From NCBI RefSeq assembly GCF_001305855.1, contig NZ_LIXZ01000023.1, forward strand, positions 1 through 50,515: DNA of 50,515 nt. Reading direction: 5' to 3'. Position 1 is the stretch's first letter. The number at the start of each line of letters is the position of its first letter. Positions 35,808 through 44,722 of the stretch are shown in pieces. The notes beneath the pieces are model-generated. The model worked only from the letters and a program-made list of their open reading frames with translations. It had not been told where the DNA came from and searched no databases. The stretch comes from Rossellomorea vietnamensis. Its GTDB lineage: Bacteria; Bacillota; Bacilli; Bacillales; Bacillaceae_B. Made by a program: the position numbers and the translations under genes.

Positions 35808-35948
35808 TTCCTTCTCCCATCCAGACTTTCACTGTCGGCCTTGGAGTTTCACCAAATCCACCGTCTAATATGTATTAGCCGGGTCACGGACTAAGAGCAT
35901 TCGCTCATCACCGCCGGTAGGGAATTTCACCCTGCCCCGAAGGAAACC
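35808..35948 (-). promoter_or_regulatory. FMN riboswitch (RFN element)
   Basis: The RFN consensus is read on the minus strand in order: CTTCGGGGCAGGGTGAAATT, CCCTACCGGCGGTGATGAGC, AGTCCGTGACCCG, a variable hairpin, GGTGGATTTGGTGAAACTCC, AAGGCCGACAGTGAAAGTCT and GGATGGGAGAAGGAAC. FMN binding should favour the terminator at 35677-35700 and shut off ribD-ribE-ribBA-ribH. The rest of 35630-36150 holds only the terminator, a presumed promoter and a hairpin at 36036. Confidence 0.97.
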
Positions 35949-36035
35949 TATTCGATTATCATTATTCTATCATAGTTTCATAAATAATATCATGTAAGAC
36001 GAACTAAAATAAGATTTTCGTCCTAATTTTTAGAT

Positions 36036-36059
36036 TATAGGGTGAGAAACCACCCTATA
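36036..36059. terminator. Hairpin upstream of the FMN riboswitch
   Basis: TATAGGGTG pairs with CACCCTATA around a six-base loop. It lies after the end of the unknown membrane protein gene at 36151. A clear T-tract is missing, so its role as terminator is uncertain. Confidence 0.4.
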
Positions 36060-36150
36060 AAAAAATGCCTCTATGGATCAGAAGCAAGTTTCTTTCATAT
36101 GTGTCTCATTCTTCCTACATTATTGTATCCAAACCCATAAAAAGAATGAG

Positions 36151-36846
36151 CTACGATGTGAGAAAATAATCACTGTCTACGTACCATAGAAAGATCAGCA
36201 GCCAGTCCAAATCATCATTGTATGTTTCGTAAAATGAAACATAACTATGATGGGAATCGAATAGCCGTTGAACACTTTGGGGGAGGTACCCCTTTTGTAA
36301 GGATAAATGATTTTTTTCTTGATAGTTCAAGATCCATCTCTTGTTTCCTTTATAGATGAGGATCGTATCCCCGCCTTCATTCTGCCACTCGATGGCGGTC
36401 GCACTTTGATATTTCAATTGAAATACCATTCTTCTCTCAGGATGATCGATTTTAATGGTCCTGCTCCACTTTGAAAATGACAGTGGCGTTTTGTGCTTTC
36501 TATGAAACAAGTAATGCTTAGGATTATTGATCATGGATGTGCGTTGAATAAAGTAGTGGGACCATCCGTTGGTTTTCAAATAGTAAGAGCCTTCCTTCGT
36601 ATGAACCCCCACAAGTGAATGCTCGGAGACAGGCATATTTTCATAATACAGACGGTTTGCCTTCTTAAGTTCCTTTTTCAGACTATAGCTGAGATACAGA
36701 TTTGAAAAAGCAGGGATGAAGATCAGCAGGGGAAAGTAATATAATTGCTGTGTCACTGCAAGCATCCCTACACCAATGAGAAAATACATGACACTTCTGA
36801 AAAGCAACGTATATTGTTCATTTTTGTATATTTGATAGAGGTTCAT
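36151..36846 (-). CDS. Unknown protein with two N-terminal membrane helices
   Basis: 231 residues. Two hydrophobic segments (about 15-30 and 37-53) are followed by a soluble, Lys/His/Tyr/Trp-rich domain with many short beta-strand-like stretches. This may be a tubby-like or LURP-like beta-barrel, but I cannot confirm the fold. Start ATG at 36846 follows AAAGGACGAGC. The gene is alone; no function is assigned. Confidence 0.65.
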   Translation of the reverse strand: MNLYQIYKNEQYTLLFRSVMYFLIGVGMLAVTQQLYYFPLLIFIPAFSNLYLSYSLKKELKKANRLYYENMPVSEHSLVGVHTKEGSYYLKTNGWSHYFIQRTSMINNPKHYLFHRKHKTPLSFSKWSRTIKIDHPERRMVFQLKYQSATAIEWQNEGGDTILIYKGNKRWILNYQEKNHLSLQKGYLPQSVQRLFDSHHSYVSFYETYNDDLDWLLIFLWYVDSDYFLTS

Positions 36847-36979
36847 AGAATGCTCGTCCTTTCAAGGAATCTCTATCATATGTATGTTTAAAATTTGTAA
36901 AAAGAACAAATGCCAGGAAAACGAGGAGAATGAACAGAACTCTTTTCACATACGGTGGTTCTATTCATCCCTTATGTTC

Positions 36980-37855
36980 TTATGAGTGGACCAGTTTCCC
37001 TGATTGGTTCCATTCGACTATTTGCTTCCATTTTGATTCTGCGTCATGATAGCCCTGCCAATACAATTCGTCCAGTTTTTGTGGGTTTTTTTCGATCCGG
37101 CCTACTTTAAGTGGATGCTGAGGCTGGATGATCAGAACATCTCCATTTTTTTCTTTTGCTTCAATTTCCTTAATTGTTTGATTGTAGCGCAAATATCGGT
37201 TCATCAATGTTTTGTGCAACTCTGGATATTGAGGATATTTCCTTCTCACAAGGAATGAAAATCGTGAAGGCTTTTTGTAATATCCCCTATTCCGGGTCAG
37301 GATGACCACATTTTTTTTGAACCCGTCCTGCTCGGCTTTTTCTATCGGGACCGGATCGCTTATGCCCCCGTCAAGGAGGTGTCGGGAAGCGAATTCAACA
37401 ATCGGGGCAACAAATGGAAGAGAGCTTGATGCGCGTATGATAGTGAGAAGGTCTTCTCCATAATCCTTCCTTGAGAAATAGGCTGGTTTCCCTGTATGAC
37501 AGTCTGTTGTCCCGACTACAAATTCCGTTCGGTTGGAGTGAAAGGCTTTGTAATCGAAGGGGACCAATTTATTCGGTATTTCATCAAAGACATAGTCCAT
37601 CCCGAATAATTCGCCCGTTTTCCAGTAGTTCCGCCATGATAAATATTTAGGGTCGCGGATGAAATCTACATTCACCTTTTTGTTGCGGCCATTTTGTTTG
37701 GACAAATAAGACGCGGCATTGCATGCACCTGCAGAGACCCCGATGACATAAGGGAATTCAATTTCGTTCTCCAAGAAAAATTCAAGTGCACCCGCAGTGT
37801 AGATCCCCCTCATTCCGCCACCTTCGAGGACGAGTCCTGTCTCGTTAATCATCAT
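36980..37855 (-). CDS. Patatin-like phospholipase family protein
   Basis: 291 residues. The glycine-rich oxyanion loop (EGGGMRG, 11-17), the nucleophile Ser41 in GVSAG and the catalytic Asp162 in DGG are all present, so the Ser-Asp dyad is intact. It has the general build of YjjU/RssA-type bacterial patatins. A lipid acyl hydrolase is likely; the substrate is unknown. I choose ATG at 37855 because AGGTG lies nine bases upstream; GTG at 37867 is possible. Confidence 0.88.
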   Translation of the reverse strand: MMINETGLVLEGGGMRGIYTAGALEFFLENEIEFPYVIGVSAGACNAASYLSKQNGRNKKVNVDFIRDPKYLSWRNYWKTGELFGMDYVFDEIPNKLVPFDYKAFHSNRTEFVVGTTDCHTGKPAYFSRKDYGEDLLTIIRASSSLPFVAPIVEFASRHLLDGGISDPVPIEKAEQDGFKKNVVILTRNRGYYKKPSRFSFLVRRKYPQYPELHKTLMNRYLRYNQTIKEIEAKEKNGDVLIIQPQHPLKVGRIEKNPQKLDELYWQGYHDAESKWKQIVEWNQSGKLVHS

Positions 37856-38142
37856 CTTCTTGAACACCTGCCCTTTGCTGTAATAGAAATTGCTTTACTT
37901 CTAGAGGGTACAACTTTATCCCGGACAGTTCCTTATCGGAATCCAGCAGGGGATATATTTCCCGCTATCCCTGGTAAAATCGTATTCTTCACCTTTTCCT
38001 GAGCCAAATAAGCCCTTATATTTTCCCACAAAATTATATGAATGTGTATTATTCTGCCTGAAGGTTTTCTATCATCTTCCTCCTTCTACCCCCATTCGAC
38101 ATAAATCACTGAAATCCTTTTCTCATCATCCAAAAGGTCCGT

Positions 38143-38176
38143 CCCTCAAGGCGAATGAGCTGAGGGCAGGACGTCA
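38143..38176 (-). terminator. Possible terminator of the ABC transporter operon
   Basis: GTCC-CTCA pairs with TGAGGG-GGAC with a bulge at the end of the permease gene; the T-tail on the minus strand is short (CTTTTGG). The rest of 37868-38173 shows nothing recognisable. Confidence 0.4.
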
Positions 38177-38950
38177 GTTCAGTTCTTTATTTCTGGAGAG
38201 GATCGGGGTGATGAAGAGGATGGTCAGGCATATGGCCAGGGTCAGGAAGATTGTTCCTGTAAGGTTTTCAGCCCATCGTTCCTTCAGGATCAGGTCGTTT
38301 ACATAGTTAGTCAACTGGCCAGGCGACCATTTTAACGTTTTCGTCAAGGATCCTGAGAGGAAGGTTATCAGCATGGTTGATCCGATCGTATAAAAGGCAG
38401 CAAGACCCGGCGTTTGGACAAGACTACTGAAGAAAATGACCAACGTCATGATAAAGGTCAGCCATAAACCGTAAACCAGGTACCCCTGCACGAATATTTG
38501 AAAGTCAATCGCCCCAAATAATAGATTGATGTAATACAATCCCGCGAGCAGCCCTAGGCTGTAAGACACCCATACAAGCAGTAATGCAGATGACCACTTG
38601 GAATAAATATAGGAAGTGTAAGGAACGGGTTTCACAAGGACCAAAACAGCATGACGGTTTTTTCTTTCCCCTGCTACGGTTCCCATGAATCCCAACACGA
38701 TGACAAGAACGCCAAAGGTACTGAATTGACTTAGAATTGACAATAATACTTCCCCTGACGAAGGGGATGGAATGGATATGACAGTTCCTTCAGGCAAATC
38801 CCCTACTGATTGTAATATTTCCGGCAGATAATAGGCTGTTAAAGGCTCAGTCAATCCAAATAAAATGAAAACGATCGGCATCCAGATCACTTTATAATTA
38901 CGAATGTGCTCGAGCATTTCTTTTCTGAATAATACCCAACCGACTTTCAT
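38174..38950 (-). CDS. ABC-2 type transporter permease (YxlG-like)
   Basis: 258 residues with six membrane helices and the ABC-2 pattern of an external loop after the first helix. It should form the channel for the ATPase encoded just upstream (ATGA overlap). The order PLDc_N protein, ATPase, permease is that of yxlE-yxlF-yxlG in B. subtilis, where they belong to the sigY operon. No sigma factor gene is present here. Confidence 0.85.
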   Translation of the reverse strand: MKVGWVLFRKEMLEHIRNYKVIWMPIVFILFGLTEPLTAYYLPEILQSVGDLPEGTVISIPSPSSGEVLLSILSQFSTFGVLVIVLGFMGTVAGERKNRHAVLVLVKPVPYTSYIYSKWSSALLLVWVSYSLGLLAGLYYINLLFGAIDFQIFVQGYLVYGLWLTFIMTLVIFFSSLVQTPGLAAFYTIGSTMLITFLSGSLTKTLKWSPGQLTNYVNDLILKERWAENLTGTIFLTLAICLTILFITPILSRNKELN

Positions 38951-39849
38951 TTTTTCATCACCTCCATGAAGACCTCTTCCAAACTTTGTTCACCACTGTC
39001 AAATTTAGTCACACCCCATCCATTTTCCGAAATGAGGGTAAAGATCCTTGCTCTGTCCCGTTCAAGATCACCTACTTCAAAGGATACCTGATTCCCATTT
39101 GCAATCAGGTTATGGATCCAATCTTTTTCCATTAAGTGAGGAATGAACTTATTACTATTTTCATTGAAATACAATGTCAATCTCGAATTATGGTGCCTTG
39201 CCTTTACTTCCTGGATCGCCCCTTGTTCAATCAGAACGCCCTCATGAAGAAAAAGGACATCCTCACATATTTGTTCTGCATCATTTAAGATGTGGGTCGA
39301 AAACAGAATGGTCGTTTCCTTCTTTAACGTATTTAATAAGTCAAGAACTTCCCTTCTGCCGAATGGATCAAGGGCTGATACCGGCTCGTCAAGGATGATG
39401 AGCTTAGGATTATGAATGAGAGCCTGTGCGATTCCAAGCCGTTGTTTCATTCCTCCTGAGTACTGACCCACCTTCCGATTCTTCCCTTCTTCTAAACCGA
39501 CTAAAGTGATAAGTTCACCTGCTCGGCTCTCTGCGTCCCCTTTCTTCATTCCTGAAATTTCACCGGAGAAGATCAGGTACTCCTTTCCCGTCATCCACTC
39601 GAAGAAAGCGGGATATTGAGGCAGATATCCAATCATTTCACGGATATCATCAGGGGCATCCGGAGTCATGATCTTCCCCGCTGTTGGTTTAATTAATCCT
39701 GCAAGCATATTTAAAGTCGTCGTTTTGCCGGCACCATTCGGACCGAGCAAGGCAGTGCAGGCCCCGCTCTTCAACTGAAAGGAAATATTTTCAACCGCAA
39801 GCTTTTCTTTATATCTCTTCTCTAGAGAGACTACTTCCAAGACGTTCAT
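38947..39849 (-). CDS. ABC transporter ATP-binding protein (YxlF-like)
   Basis: 300 residues with Walker A GPNGAGKT (36-43), signature SGGMKQ (131-136) and Walker B IILDEP (151-156), followed by a C-terminal extension of about 80 residues seen in drug/antibiotic type exporters. It overlaps both neighbours by four bases. The substrate is unknown. Confidence 0.92.
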   Translation of the reverse strand: MNVLEVVSLEKRYKEKLAVENISFQLKSGACTALLGPNGAGKTTTLNMLAGLIKPTAGKIMTPDAPDDIREMIGYLPQYPAFFEWMTGKEYLIFSGEISGMKKGDAESRAGELITLVGLEEGKNRKVGQYSGGMKQRLGIAQALIHNPKLIILDEPVSALDPFGRREVLDLLNTLKKETTILFSTHILNDAEQICEDVLFLHEGVLIEQGAIQEVKARHHNSRLTLYFNENSNKFIPHLMEKDWIHNLIANGNQVSFEVGDLERDRARIFTLISENGWGVTKFDSGEQSLEEVFMEVMKK

Positions 39850-40061
39850 CTATTTTGTCTCCTTCCGAAGATGAAGTAGATGACCGGTCCAATAATATTA
39901 ATGAAAATGATGATGATCACCCAAAGCCATTTTGGGCCATTTGTGGATTTTATCCGGATTAGGTCGATCATTGCCACCACGATTAGAATGAGTTGAATAA
40001 CGATAACAGGAGCAATGAGTCCCCAATTGATTGCTTGTAACGATTGTTGTATTTCGTTCAT
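39846..40061 (-). CDS. PLDc_N domain membrane protein (YxlE-like)
   Basis: 71 residues with two membrane helices and the PLDc_N ending GPVIYFIFGRR. In B. subtilis YxlE acts with YxlC/YxlD as a negative regulator of SigY. Here it opens a three-gene operon with an ABC transporter but without sigY. ATG at 40061 follows GGGAGGAAG; the frame extends upstream without a ribosome site. Confidence 0.85.
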   Translation of the reverse strand: MNEIQQSLQAINWGLIAPVIVIQLILIVVAMIDLIRIKSTNGPKWLWVIIIIFINIIGPVIYFIFGRRQNR

Positions 40062-40142
40062 TTTTTCTTCCTCCCTTAGCTTCTTCAACTATAAGACGGG
40101 AAAAGAAAGAAATCGTTCATTTTCCGATGGGATTTTTTTCTG

Positions 40143-40182
40143 AAAAAAAAAGACCTAGCCCCTTCTTATTATGGGGCTCGGT
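40143..40182 (-). terminator. Terminator of the WYL regulator gene
   Basis: AGCCCC (40157-40162) pairs with GGGGCT (40173-40178), extended by ACC/GGT, followed on the minus strand by nine T. Confidence 0.85.
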
Positions 40183-40187
40183 GCTCG

Positions 40188-41183
40188 TTATTTCTCTTGA
40201 TATAAAGTATACATTTTATTCACTTCTGCTTTGACGGTATCCACGAGGGAAGGAGGAGAGATCACTTCAGCCTGACTACCAAATGTGAAGATCCAGTTTA
40301 CGAGACCGGTACTTACCCGGGCTTTGGTCGACAAAATAAAATGGTCCTCACCATGCCTATGAATAGTGACATTTTTCCCGAACTTATCGATCATCACATT
40401 GATGAGGTTGTTATGAAACTTAATCTTGATCCACTCTTCATCTCCGGCAAACATATGAAAGGTTGACTGAACGTATTTGGATACATCGAAGCTTTCATAT
40501 GGATAGGTTTCCGAAAGCACCTCAACATTACGCAGTCGATCGACCCGATAGTGACGTATTTCGTCCGCTTCAAAATAGTAAGCAATAAGGTAATAAAAAT
40601 CATTCGCCCATGCAAGAGCGTACGGTTTCACCTTATACAATCGGCCCTCATGACTCAGGTTAAACCGTTTATTGACATCATACCGCCCGTATTGAAACGT
40701 GATCATCCTCCGTTCTGCAATCGCTTCATGGATATCATGGATGGTGCGGCGAATAAAAGGACTCTCACTTTTAATGGACGAATCAATTTGGATTTCATTA
40801 TGTAATTTCTTCCCTTGTTGATGGCTTGTCAGCTGCTTTATCTTCCCTGTCAGCTGCCTCGTTTCCTGTTTCGAAATGAATTTGGCAGAGACAACTGCAT
40901 CCATCAGCATCCGTAGTTCGTATAACTCGAACAACCGGTATTGGTGGCTGTAATACTTCGGAAGTCCATCTTTTTCCTGATTGATGGTCACATCGAATCC
41001 ATGTCGGATGAGATGATCCAGATCATCCTTTAAGGAATTCTTGTTAAGTTTTAAATCAGGTCCGTATGCCTGTTTAAAGCGAAGAATGATATCATCCAGA
41101 TTCAGCTCGTGGTCTTCGTCCGTTTCTTCTTTTAAAATACTCATAAGCTTCAGCAGTCTTTCTTTATTATCAATCCTCGTCAT
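40188..41183 (-). CDS. WYL-domain transcriptional regulator (YafY type)
   Basis: 331 residues: an N-terminal winged helix (about 1-75), a middle region and a WYL ligand-sensing domain (about 150-245, with PYALAWANDFYYLIAYY and YRVDRLRNVEVL), then a C-terminal WCX-type extension. Such proteins sense oligonucleotides or other ligands and regulate nearby genes. It lies upstream of the yxlEFG-like operon but is separated from it by its own terminator, so it is a plausible regulator of it. Confidence 0.87.
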   Translation of the reverse strand: MTRIDNKERLLKLMSILKEETDEDHELNLDDIILRFKQAYGPDLKLNKNSLKDDLDHLIRHGFDVTINQEKDGLPKYYSHQYRLFELYELRMLMDAVVSAKFISKQETRQLTGKIKQLTSHQQGKKLHNEIQIDSSIKSESPFIRRTIHDIHEAIAERRMITFQYGRYDVNKRFNLSHEGRLYKVKPYALAWANDFYYLIAYYFEADEIRHYRVDRLRNVEVLSETYPYESFDVSKYVQSTFHMFAGDEEWIKIKFHNNLINVMIDKFGKNVTIHRHGEDHFILSTKARVSTGLVNWIFTFGSQAEVISPPSLVDTVKAEVNKMYTLYQEK

Positions 41184-41281
41184 AGGGATATATTCTCCTT
41201 TTTAGAGATGATAGTTTTATAAAATTATAAAGTTAATGAAATTTTTGTCAACTTCTTATTCCTCTTTTTGTTTTCAAGAAA

Positions 41282-41310
41282 GAAAAAGAACCCATGAGGA
41301 TCATGAGTTC
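41282..41310 (-). terminator. Terminator of the DUF4870 gene
   Basis: GAACCCATGA pairs with TCATGAGTTC with one wobble, followed on the minus strand by TTTTTCTTTC. Confidence 0.75.
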
Positions 41311-41317
41311 AATTTTC

Positions 41318-41641
41318 TTACTTCAATAATCGAAAGACTGTCGGGATTTTGTAATAGTCCCCTTCGTATGCCTTTACCGCACCCAGGATGGTGAAGATCA
41401 GTGCGAGCACCCCTACGATGGGAGCTAATACAAATCCGATTAGCACCACCATGAGAATGCTGCTTACAAACCCGTAAACGGCGTAAGAAATGAGAAAGTT
41501 CAAGTATTCCTTTCCATGGAAATCCACAAACTCCGATTCGTCCTTTTTAATGAGCCAGATGATTAATGGACCGATGAATACGGTGAAGAAGCTTGATATA
41601 TAGATAAGAGCTGCCATCATTCTTTCATCTTTTGTCGGCAT
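41318..41641 (-). CDS. DUF4870 membrane protein
   Basis: 107 residues with three to four hydrophobic segments and the family pattern (MMAALIYISSF, IIWLIKKDESEFVDFHGKEYLNF). The function is unknown. The ATG at 41641 is preceded by AAGGAGGAA. The frame continues upstream to 41728, but that part has no ribosome site and the family begins here. Confidence 0.85.
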   Translation of the reverse strand: MPTKDERMMAALIYISSFFTVFIGPLIIWLIKKDESEFVDFHGKEYLNFLISYAVYGFVSSILMVVLIGFVLAPIVGVLALIFTILGAVKAYEGDYYKIPTVFRLLK

Positions 41642-41855
41642 GCCAATTCCTCCTTGTACCACACTTTTAGCAGACACTTGGATTGTATCCTCCTCTATAT
41701 TTACGTCCGTGCATTCATAAAGTTTCACCCATTTTCGAGATTTTCTTCATGGGGGCTTTTTTTGTTTCTTCATGACAACCCTCATGAAATGTGGGGGATT
41801 GGAATATACGTTTAAAAGAGGAGTTTGTCCTTAGAGTTCTTGAAGAAAGGCAGTG

Positions 41856-42641
41856 GTGAATGTGAACAAAATTGAGGCCTTTATATTGGGCGTTATACAA
41901 GGGTTAACAGAGTTTCTTCCGATATCAAGCACCGGGCATCTTTATCTCGGGAGGTTTGCATTCGGACTTGAAGAAGCCGGACTATTTCTGGATACGATGC
42001 TTCATATCGGTACGTTGATTGCCGTCCTTGTCGTTTATCAGAAGGAACTTTCATACATGCTGAGGCACCCATTCAGTAAATTATCCTGGATCCTCATCAT
42101 CGGAACCATCCCTGCTGTGATTATAGGATTTATGTTTGAAGACTATTTTGACGCTATATCAAAGACAGGGTCTACCATCGGTTGGGAGTTTCTTGTGACA
42201 GGGTGCATTATGTATGTTGCTGACGGCGTGAAGAACGGATATAAAAAGTTGGATGATCTCTCATACACGGATGCATTGGTGATTGGCAGCTTCCAAGCAG
42301 CTGCCATATTCCCCGCCCTTTCAAGATCCGGTTTAACAATAGCCGCAGGATTATTCAGGAAATTGGACAGAGAAACAGCAGCCTATTTCTCCTTTCTCCT
42401 TTCTACCCCTGCCATCCTTGGAGGTATCGTGCTTCAAGGAAAAGAAATGATCGGTGGTGAGGCTGAAGCGATCCCCTTTTCAAGTTTAGCCATCGGAACA
42501 ATCAGCGCTGCAGTATTCGGCTATTTCGCCATTCTGACCATGGTGAATTTCTTGAAAAAGCACTCCTTGAAAATATTCTCCTATTACGTTTGGGCTTTGG
42601 GCCTCTTGATTCTCATTCTTCAATACTCAGGATTCATGTAG
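41856..42641 (+). CDS. uppP: Undecaprenyl-diphosphatase (BacA/UppP)
   Basis: About 261 residues with seven to eight membrane helices. GVIQGLTEFLPISSTGHL and LSRSG are the catalytic signatures of UppP, which dephosphorylates undecaprenyl pyrophosphate outside the membrane so that the carrier can be reused for peptidoglycan. The second motif reads FPALSRSG where PGxSRSG is common. Start: GTG at 41853, 41856 or 41862; I use 41856 for its distance to AAAGG. It is followed directly by dedA. Confidence 0.92.
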   Translation: MNVNKIEAFILGVIQGLTEFLPISSTGHLYLGRFAFGLEEAGLFLDTMLHIGTLIAVLVVYQKELSYMLRHPFSKLSWILIIGTIPAVIIGFMFEDYFDAISKTGSTIGWEFLVTGCIMYVADGVKNGYKKLDDLSYTDALVIGSFQAAAIFPALSRSGLTIAAGLFRKLDRETAAYFSFLLSTPAILGGIVLQGKEMIGGEAEAIPFSSLAIGTISAAVFGYFAILTMVNFLKKHSLKIFSYYVWALGLLILILQYSGFM

Positions 42642-42651
42642 GAGGATAAAT

Positions 42652-43251
42652 ATGGACCATGAATGGATTTTACACATCCTTACATTATTAACCGATTTAG
42701 GATATGCGGGAATCTCTCTCGCACTCATGATCGAAGTCATTCCGAGCGAGCTTGTACTTAGCTATGCAGGTTTTATGGTAAATGCCGGCAAACTTACGTT
42801 TATAGGAGCCTTCATCAGCGGTGTCGTCGGTGGGACCGCAGCTCAGTTATTCCTTTACTGGTTTGGTTATTATGGAGGCAGACCGTTTTTTGAAAAATAC
42901 GGGAAATATCTGTTTATTCATTCAAAGCACATTCTTGCTGCAGAGAGATGGTTTGAGAAGCACGGGACGATCGTCATATTCACGGCACGTTTCATACCGA
43001 TCGTCCGCCATGCCATCAGTATACCGGCTGGCATAAGCCGCATGCCCTTTTCTACATTCACTCTGTACACCTTTGCAGCCATGCTCCCCTGGACATTGTT
43101 GTTTATGATCATCGGGATGGAACTCGGAACACACTGGGAGCATATTGAAGTCATCGGGACGCGCTATATTAAACCCCTCAGTTTAATAGCAGTTCTCTCC
43201 ACCCTTTTTTATCTGATATATTCAAACAGGAAAAATAAAAGGATGGATTAA
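42652..43251 (+). CDS. DedA family membrane protein
   Basis: 199 residues with the DedA core: an N-terminal re-entrant helix with an acidic residue (LMIEVIPSELVLSYAG) and the conserved FTARFIPIVRHAISIPAG motif. Some DedA proteins such as UptA flip undecaprenyl phosphate back across the membrane. Position directly behind uppP, ten bases apart with AGGAGGA, strongly suggests the same role here. Inference from context; not shown by the sequence alone. Confidence 0.9.
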   Translation: MDHEWILHILTLLTDLGYAGISLALMIEVIPSELVLSYAGFMVNAGKLTFIGAFISGVVGGTAAQLFLYWFGYYGGRPFFEKYGKYLFIHSKHILAAERWFEKHGTIVIFTARFIPIVRHAISIPAGISRMPFSTFTLYTFAAMLPWTLLFMIIGMELGTHWEHIEVIGTRYIKPLSLIAVLSTLFYLIYSNRKNKRMD

Positions 43252-43314
43252 CTTCTTTTTTTACTGAAAATTGTTTAAAATAAGAAGGAAACAAGCCTCA
43301 CGAAAGGAAAAACG

Positions 43315-44445
43315 ATGAATTCCATACTTTTAAAAAACGTAACCATATATCCCATTACCTCCGAGCCTATTCATAATGGAGCTTTACTCATAAAAGACGG
43401 AAAAATCAAACAAATATTCCCTCATGACGTGGAAGGGTTCCATCACGCTTCCGTTTACGATTGTCAGGGGAAATTTCTTTTTCCCGGATTCATTGACTCT
43501 CACACTCATTTAGGTCTCTACGACGAAGGTACAGGCTGGGCAGGTAACGACGCCAATGAAACCATCGAACCGATGACACCTCATATCAGGGCATTCGATG
43601 GTGTGTACCCACTGGACCCAGGCTTTAAAGACGCCCTTAAATATGGCGTCACCACCGTGAATGTCATGCCCGGAAGCGCAAATGTAATCGGGGGTACCAC
43701 ATCGGTGATCAAAACACATGGTTCTAACATCAGGTCCATGCTTATCAAAGAAACTTCCGGATTGAAAATCGCTTTAGGAGAGAATCCGAAACGAATTCAC
43801 AGCAATGGAAACAATGATTCCATTACACGCATGGGGATCATGGGAATGCTCAGGGAAGCCTTTTTCTCTGCTAAATATTGTGACCAGCCAGAGGAACTAA
43901 GAGTTGCCCCTTTAGTTTCTGCTTTAAAACGGGAAATCCCAGTTCGGATCCACGCTCACAGGGCAGACGATATATTATCCGCAGTGCGTTTCGCTGAGGA
44001 ATTCAACCTCGACCTCCGGATTGAACATTGCACTGAGGGTCACCTCATATCAGATGAACTCAAAGGAAGGAATTTAAAAGTTTCAGTCGGTCCGACGTTT
44101 ACAAGACGCTCGAAGGTCGAGCTTAAAAACAAGAGCTGGATCACCTACCAGAAATTGACGGAAGCCGGTGTCGAAGTGTCGGTTACGACTGATCACCCTT
44201 ACACACCCATCCAGTATCTGAACATGTGCGCTGCGATTGCCGTACGTGAAGGCCTGGATGAACAAAAGGCATTGGAAGGGATCACCATTGCCCCTGCCAG
44301 AAACCTTGGTGTATCTGACCGGATCGGCAGTATCGAAGTGAATAAGGATGCCGATTTGGTCCTTTGGAGCCACCATCCATTCCACTTTATGGCAAAGCCC
44401 TTATTGACATTCATCAATGGGGAAATCGTTTATCAAAACGTGTAG
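43315..44445 (+). CDS. Amidohydrolase, imidazolonepropionase-like
   Basis: 376 residues of the amidohydrolase superfamily. The metal ligands HTH at 63-65, a later His pair (RIHAHR, RIEHC) and the catalytic Asp in TTDHP are present, followed by the C-terminal strand DADLVLWSHHPF. It resembles YtcJ/imidazolonepropionase-related proteins without a known substrate. ATG at 43315 follows CGAAAGGAAAA. It lies 64 bases after dedA and may be in the same transcript. Confidence 0.87.
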   Translation: MNSILLKNVTIYPITSEPIHNGALLIKDGKIKQIFPHDVEGFHHASVYDCQGKFLFPGFIDSHTHLGLYDEGTGWAGNDANETIEPMTPHIRAFDGVYPLDPGFKDALKYGVTTVNVMPGSANVIGGTTSVIKTHGSNIRSMLIKETSGLKIALGENPKRIHSNGNNDSITRMGIMGMLREAFFSAKYCDQPEELRVAPLVSALKREIPVRIHAHRADDILSAVRFAEEFNLDLRIEHCTEGHLISDELKGRNLKVSVGPTFTRRSKVELKNKSWITYQKLTEAGVEVSVTTDHPYTPIQYLNMCAAIAVREGLDEQKALEGITIAPARNLGVSDRIGSIEVNKDADLVLWSHHPFHFMAKPLLTFINGEIVYQNV

Positions 44446-44579
44446 AAATTTGTTAAAAATTTTCTTCAAAAATCAGCATTTTACCTATTTCCTTTTTGAG
44501 ATATTTCGTATATGATACAGATGGATAATATATTTCCGGTTACAAAGATGCGATCTATTCATATAGTGAGCGACTGTAA

Positions 44580-44722
44580 TGAAGGGAAGGCAAAAGGTGC
44601 GCCACCAGTTTCTTGACTGGTCTTAGTGGGTTCGATTCCCACCCCGAAATTTTTTAGTTACCATTTAAAAATTTCGAGGGTGGGATCGTACGCGAGTAGA
44701 CTGCCCTCAAGGAGGGTCTACT
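44580..44722 (+). ncRNA. Structured leader with tRNA-like T-arm and RBS-hiding hairpin
   Basis: ACCAGT/ACTGGT (44604-44609 with 44616-44621) is followed by GTGGG-TTCGATT-CCCAC (44626-44642), an exact tRNA T-arm pattern. CCCAC is also part of a long hairpin (44633-44656 with 44665-44688), so the two cannot form together. A last hairpin (GTAGA/TCTAC and CCCTC/GAGGG, 44696-44721) covers the ribosome site AAGGAGG of the GNAT gene. GAGGG at 44676-44680 can pair with CCCTC at 44704-44708 and free it. No known family recognised. The rest of 44446-44580 is AT-rich and presumably holds the promoter. Confidence 0.6.

Noticed and set aside
41790..41820. A sigma-M/W-like promoter (TGAAAT ... CGTT) before uppP
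   Set aside because: Spacing is 18 bases and both boxes deviate from the consensus; too weak to call by eye.
44590..44660. A genuine tRNA gene at the T-arm-like sequence
   Set aside because: The T-arm is perfect, but no seven-base acceptor partner, D-arm or CCA lies at tRNA distance, and the neighbouring stem has a six-base loop. The 3' side is bound up in a long hairpin.
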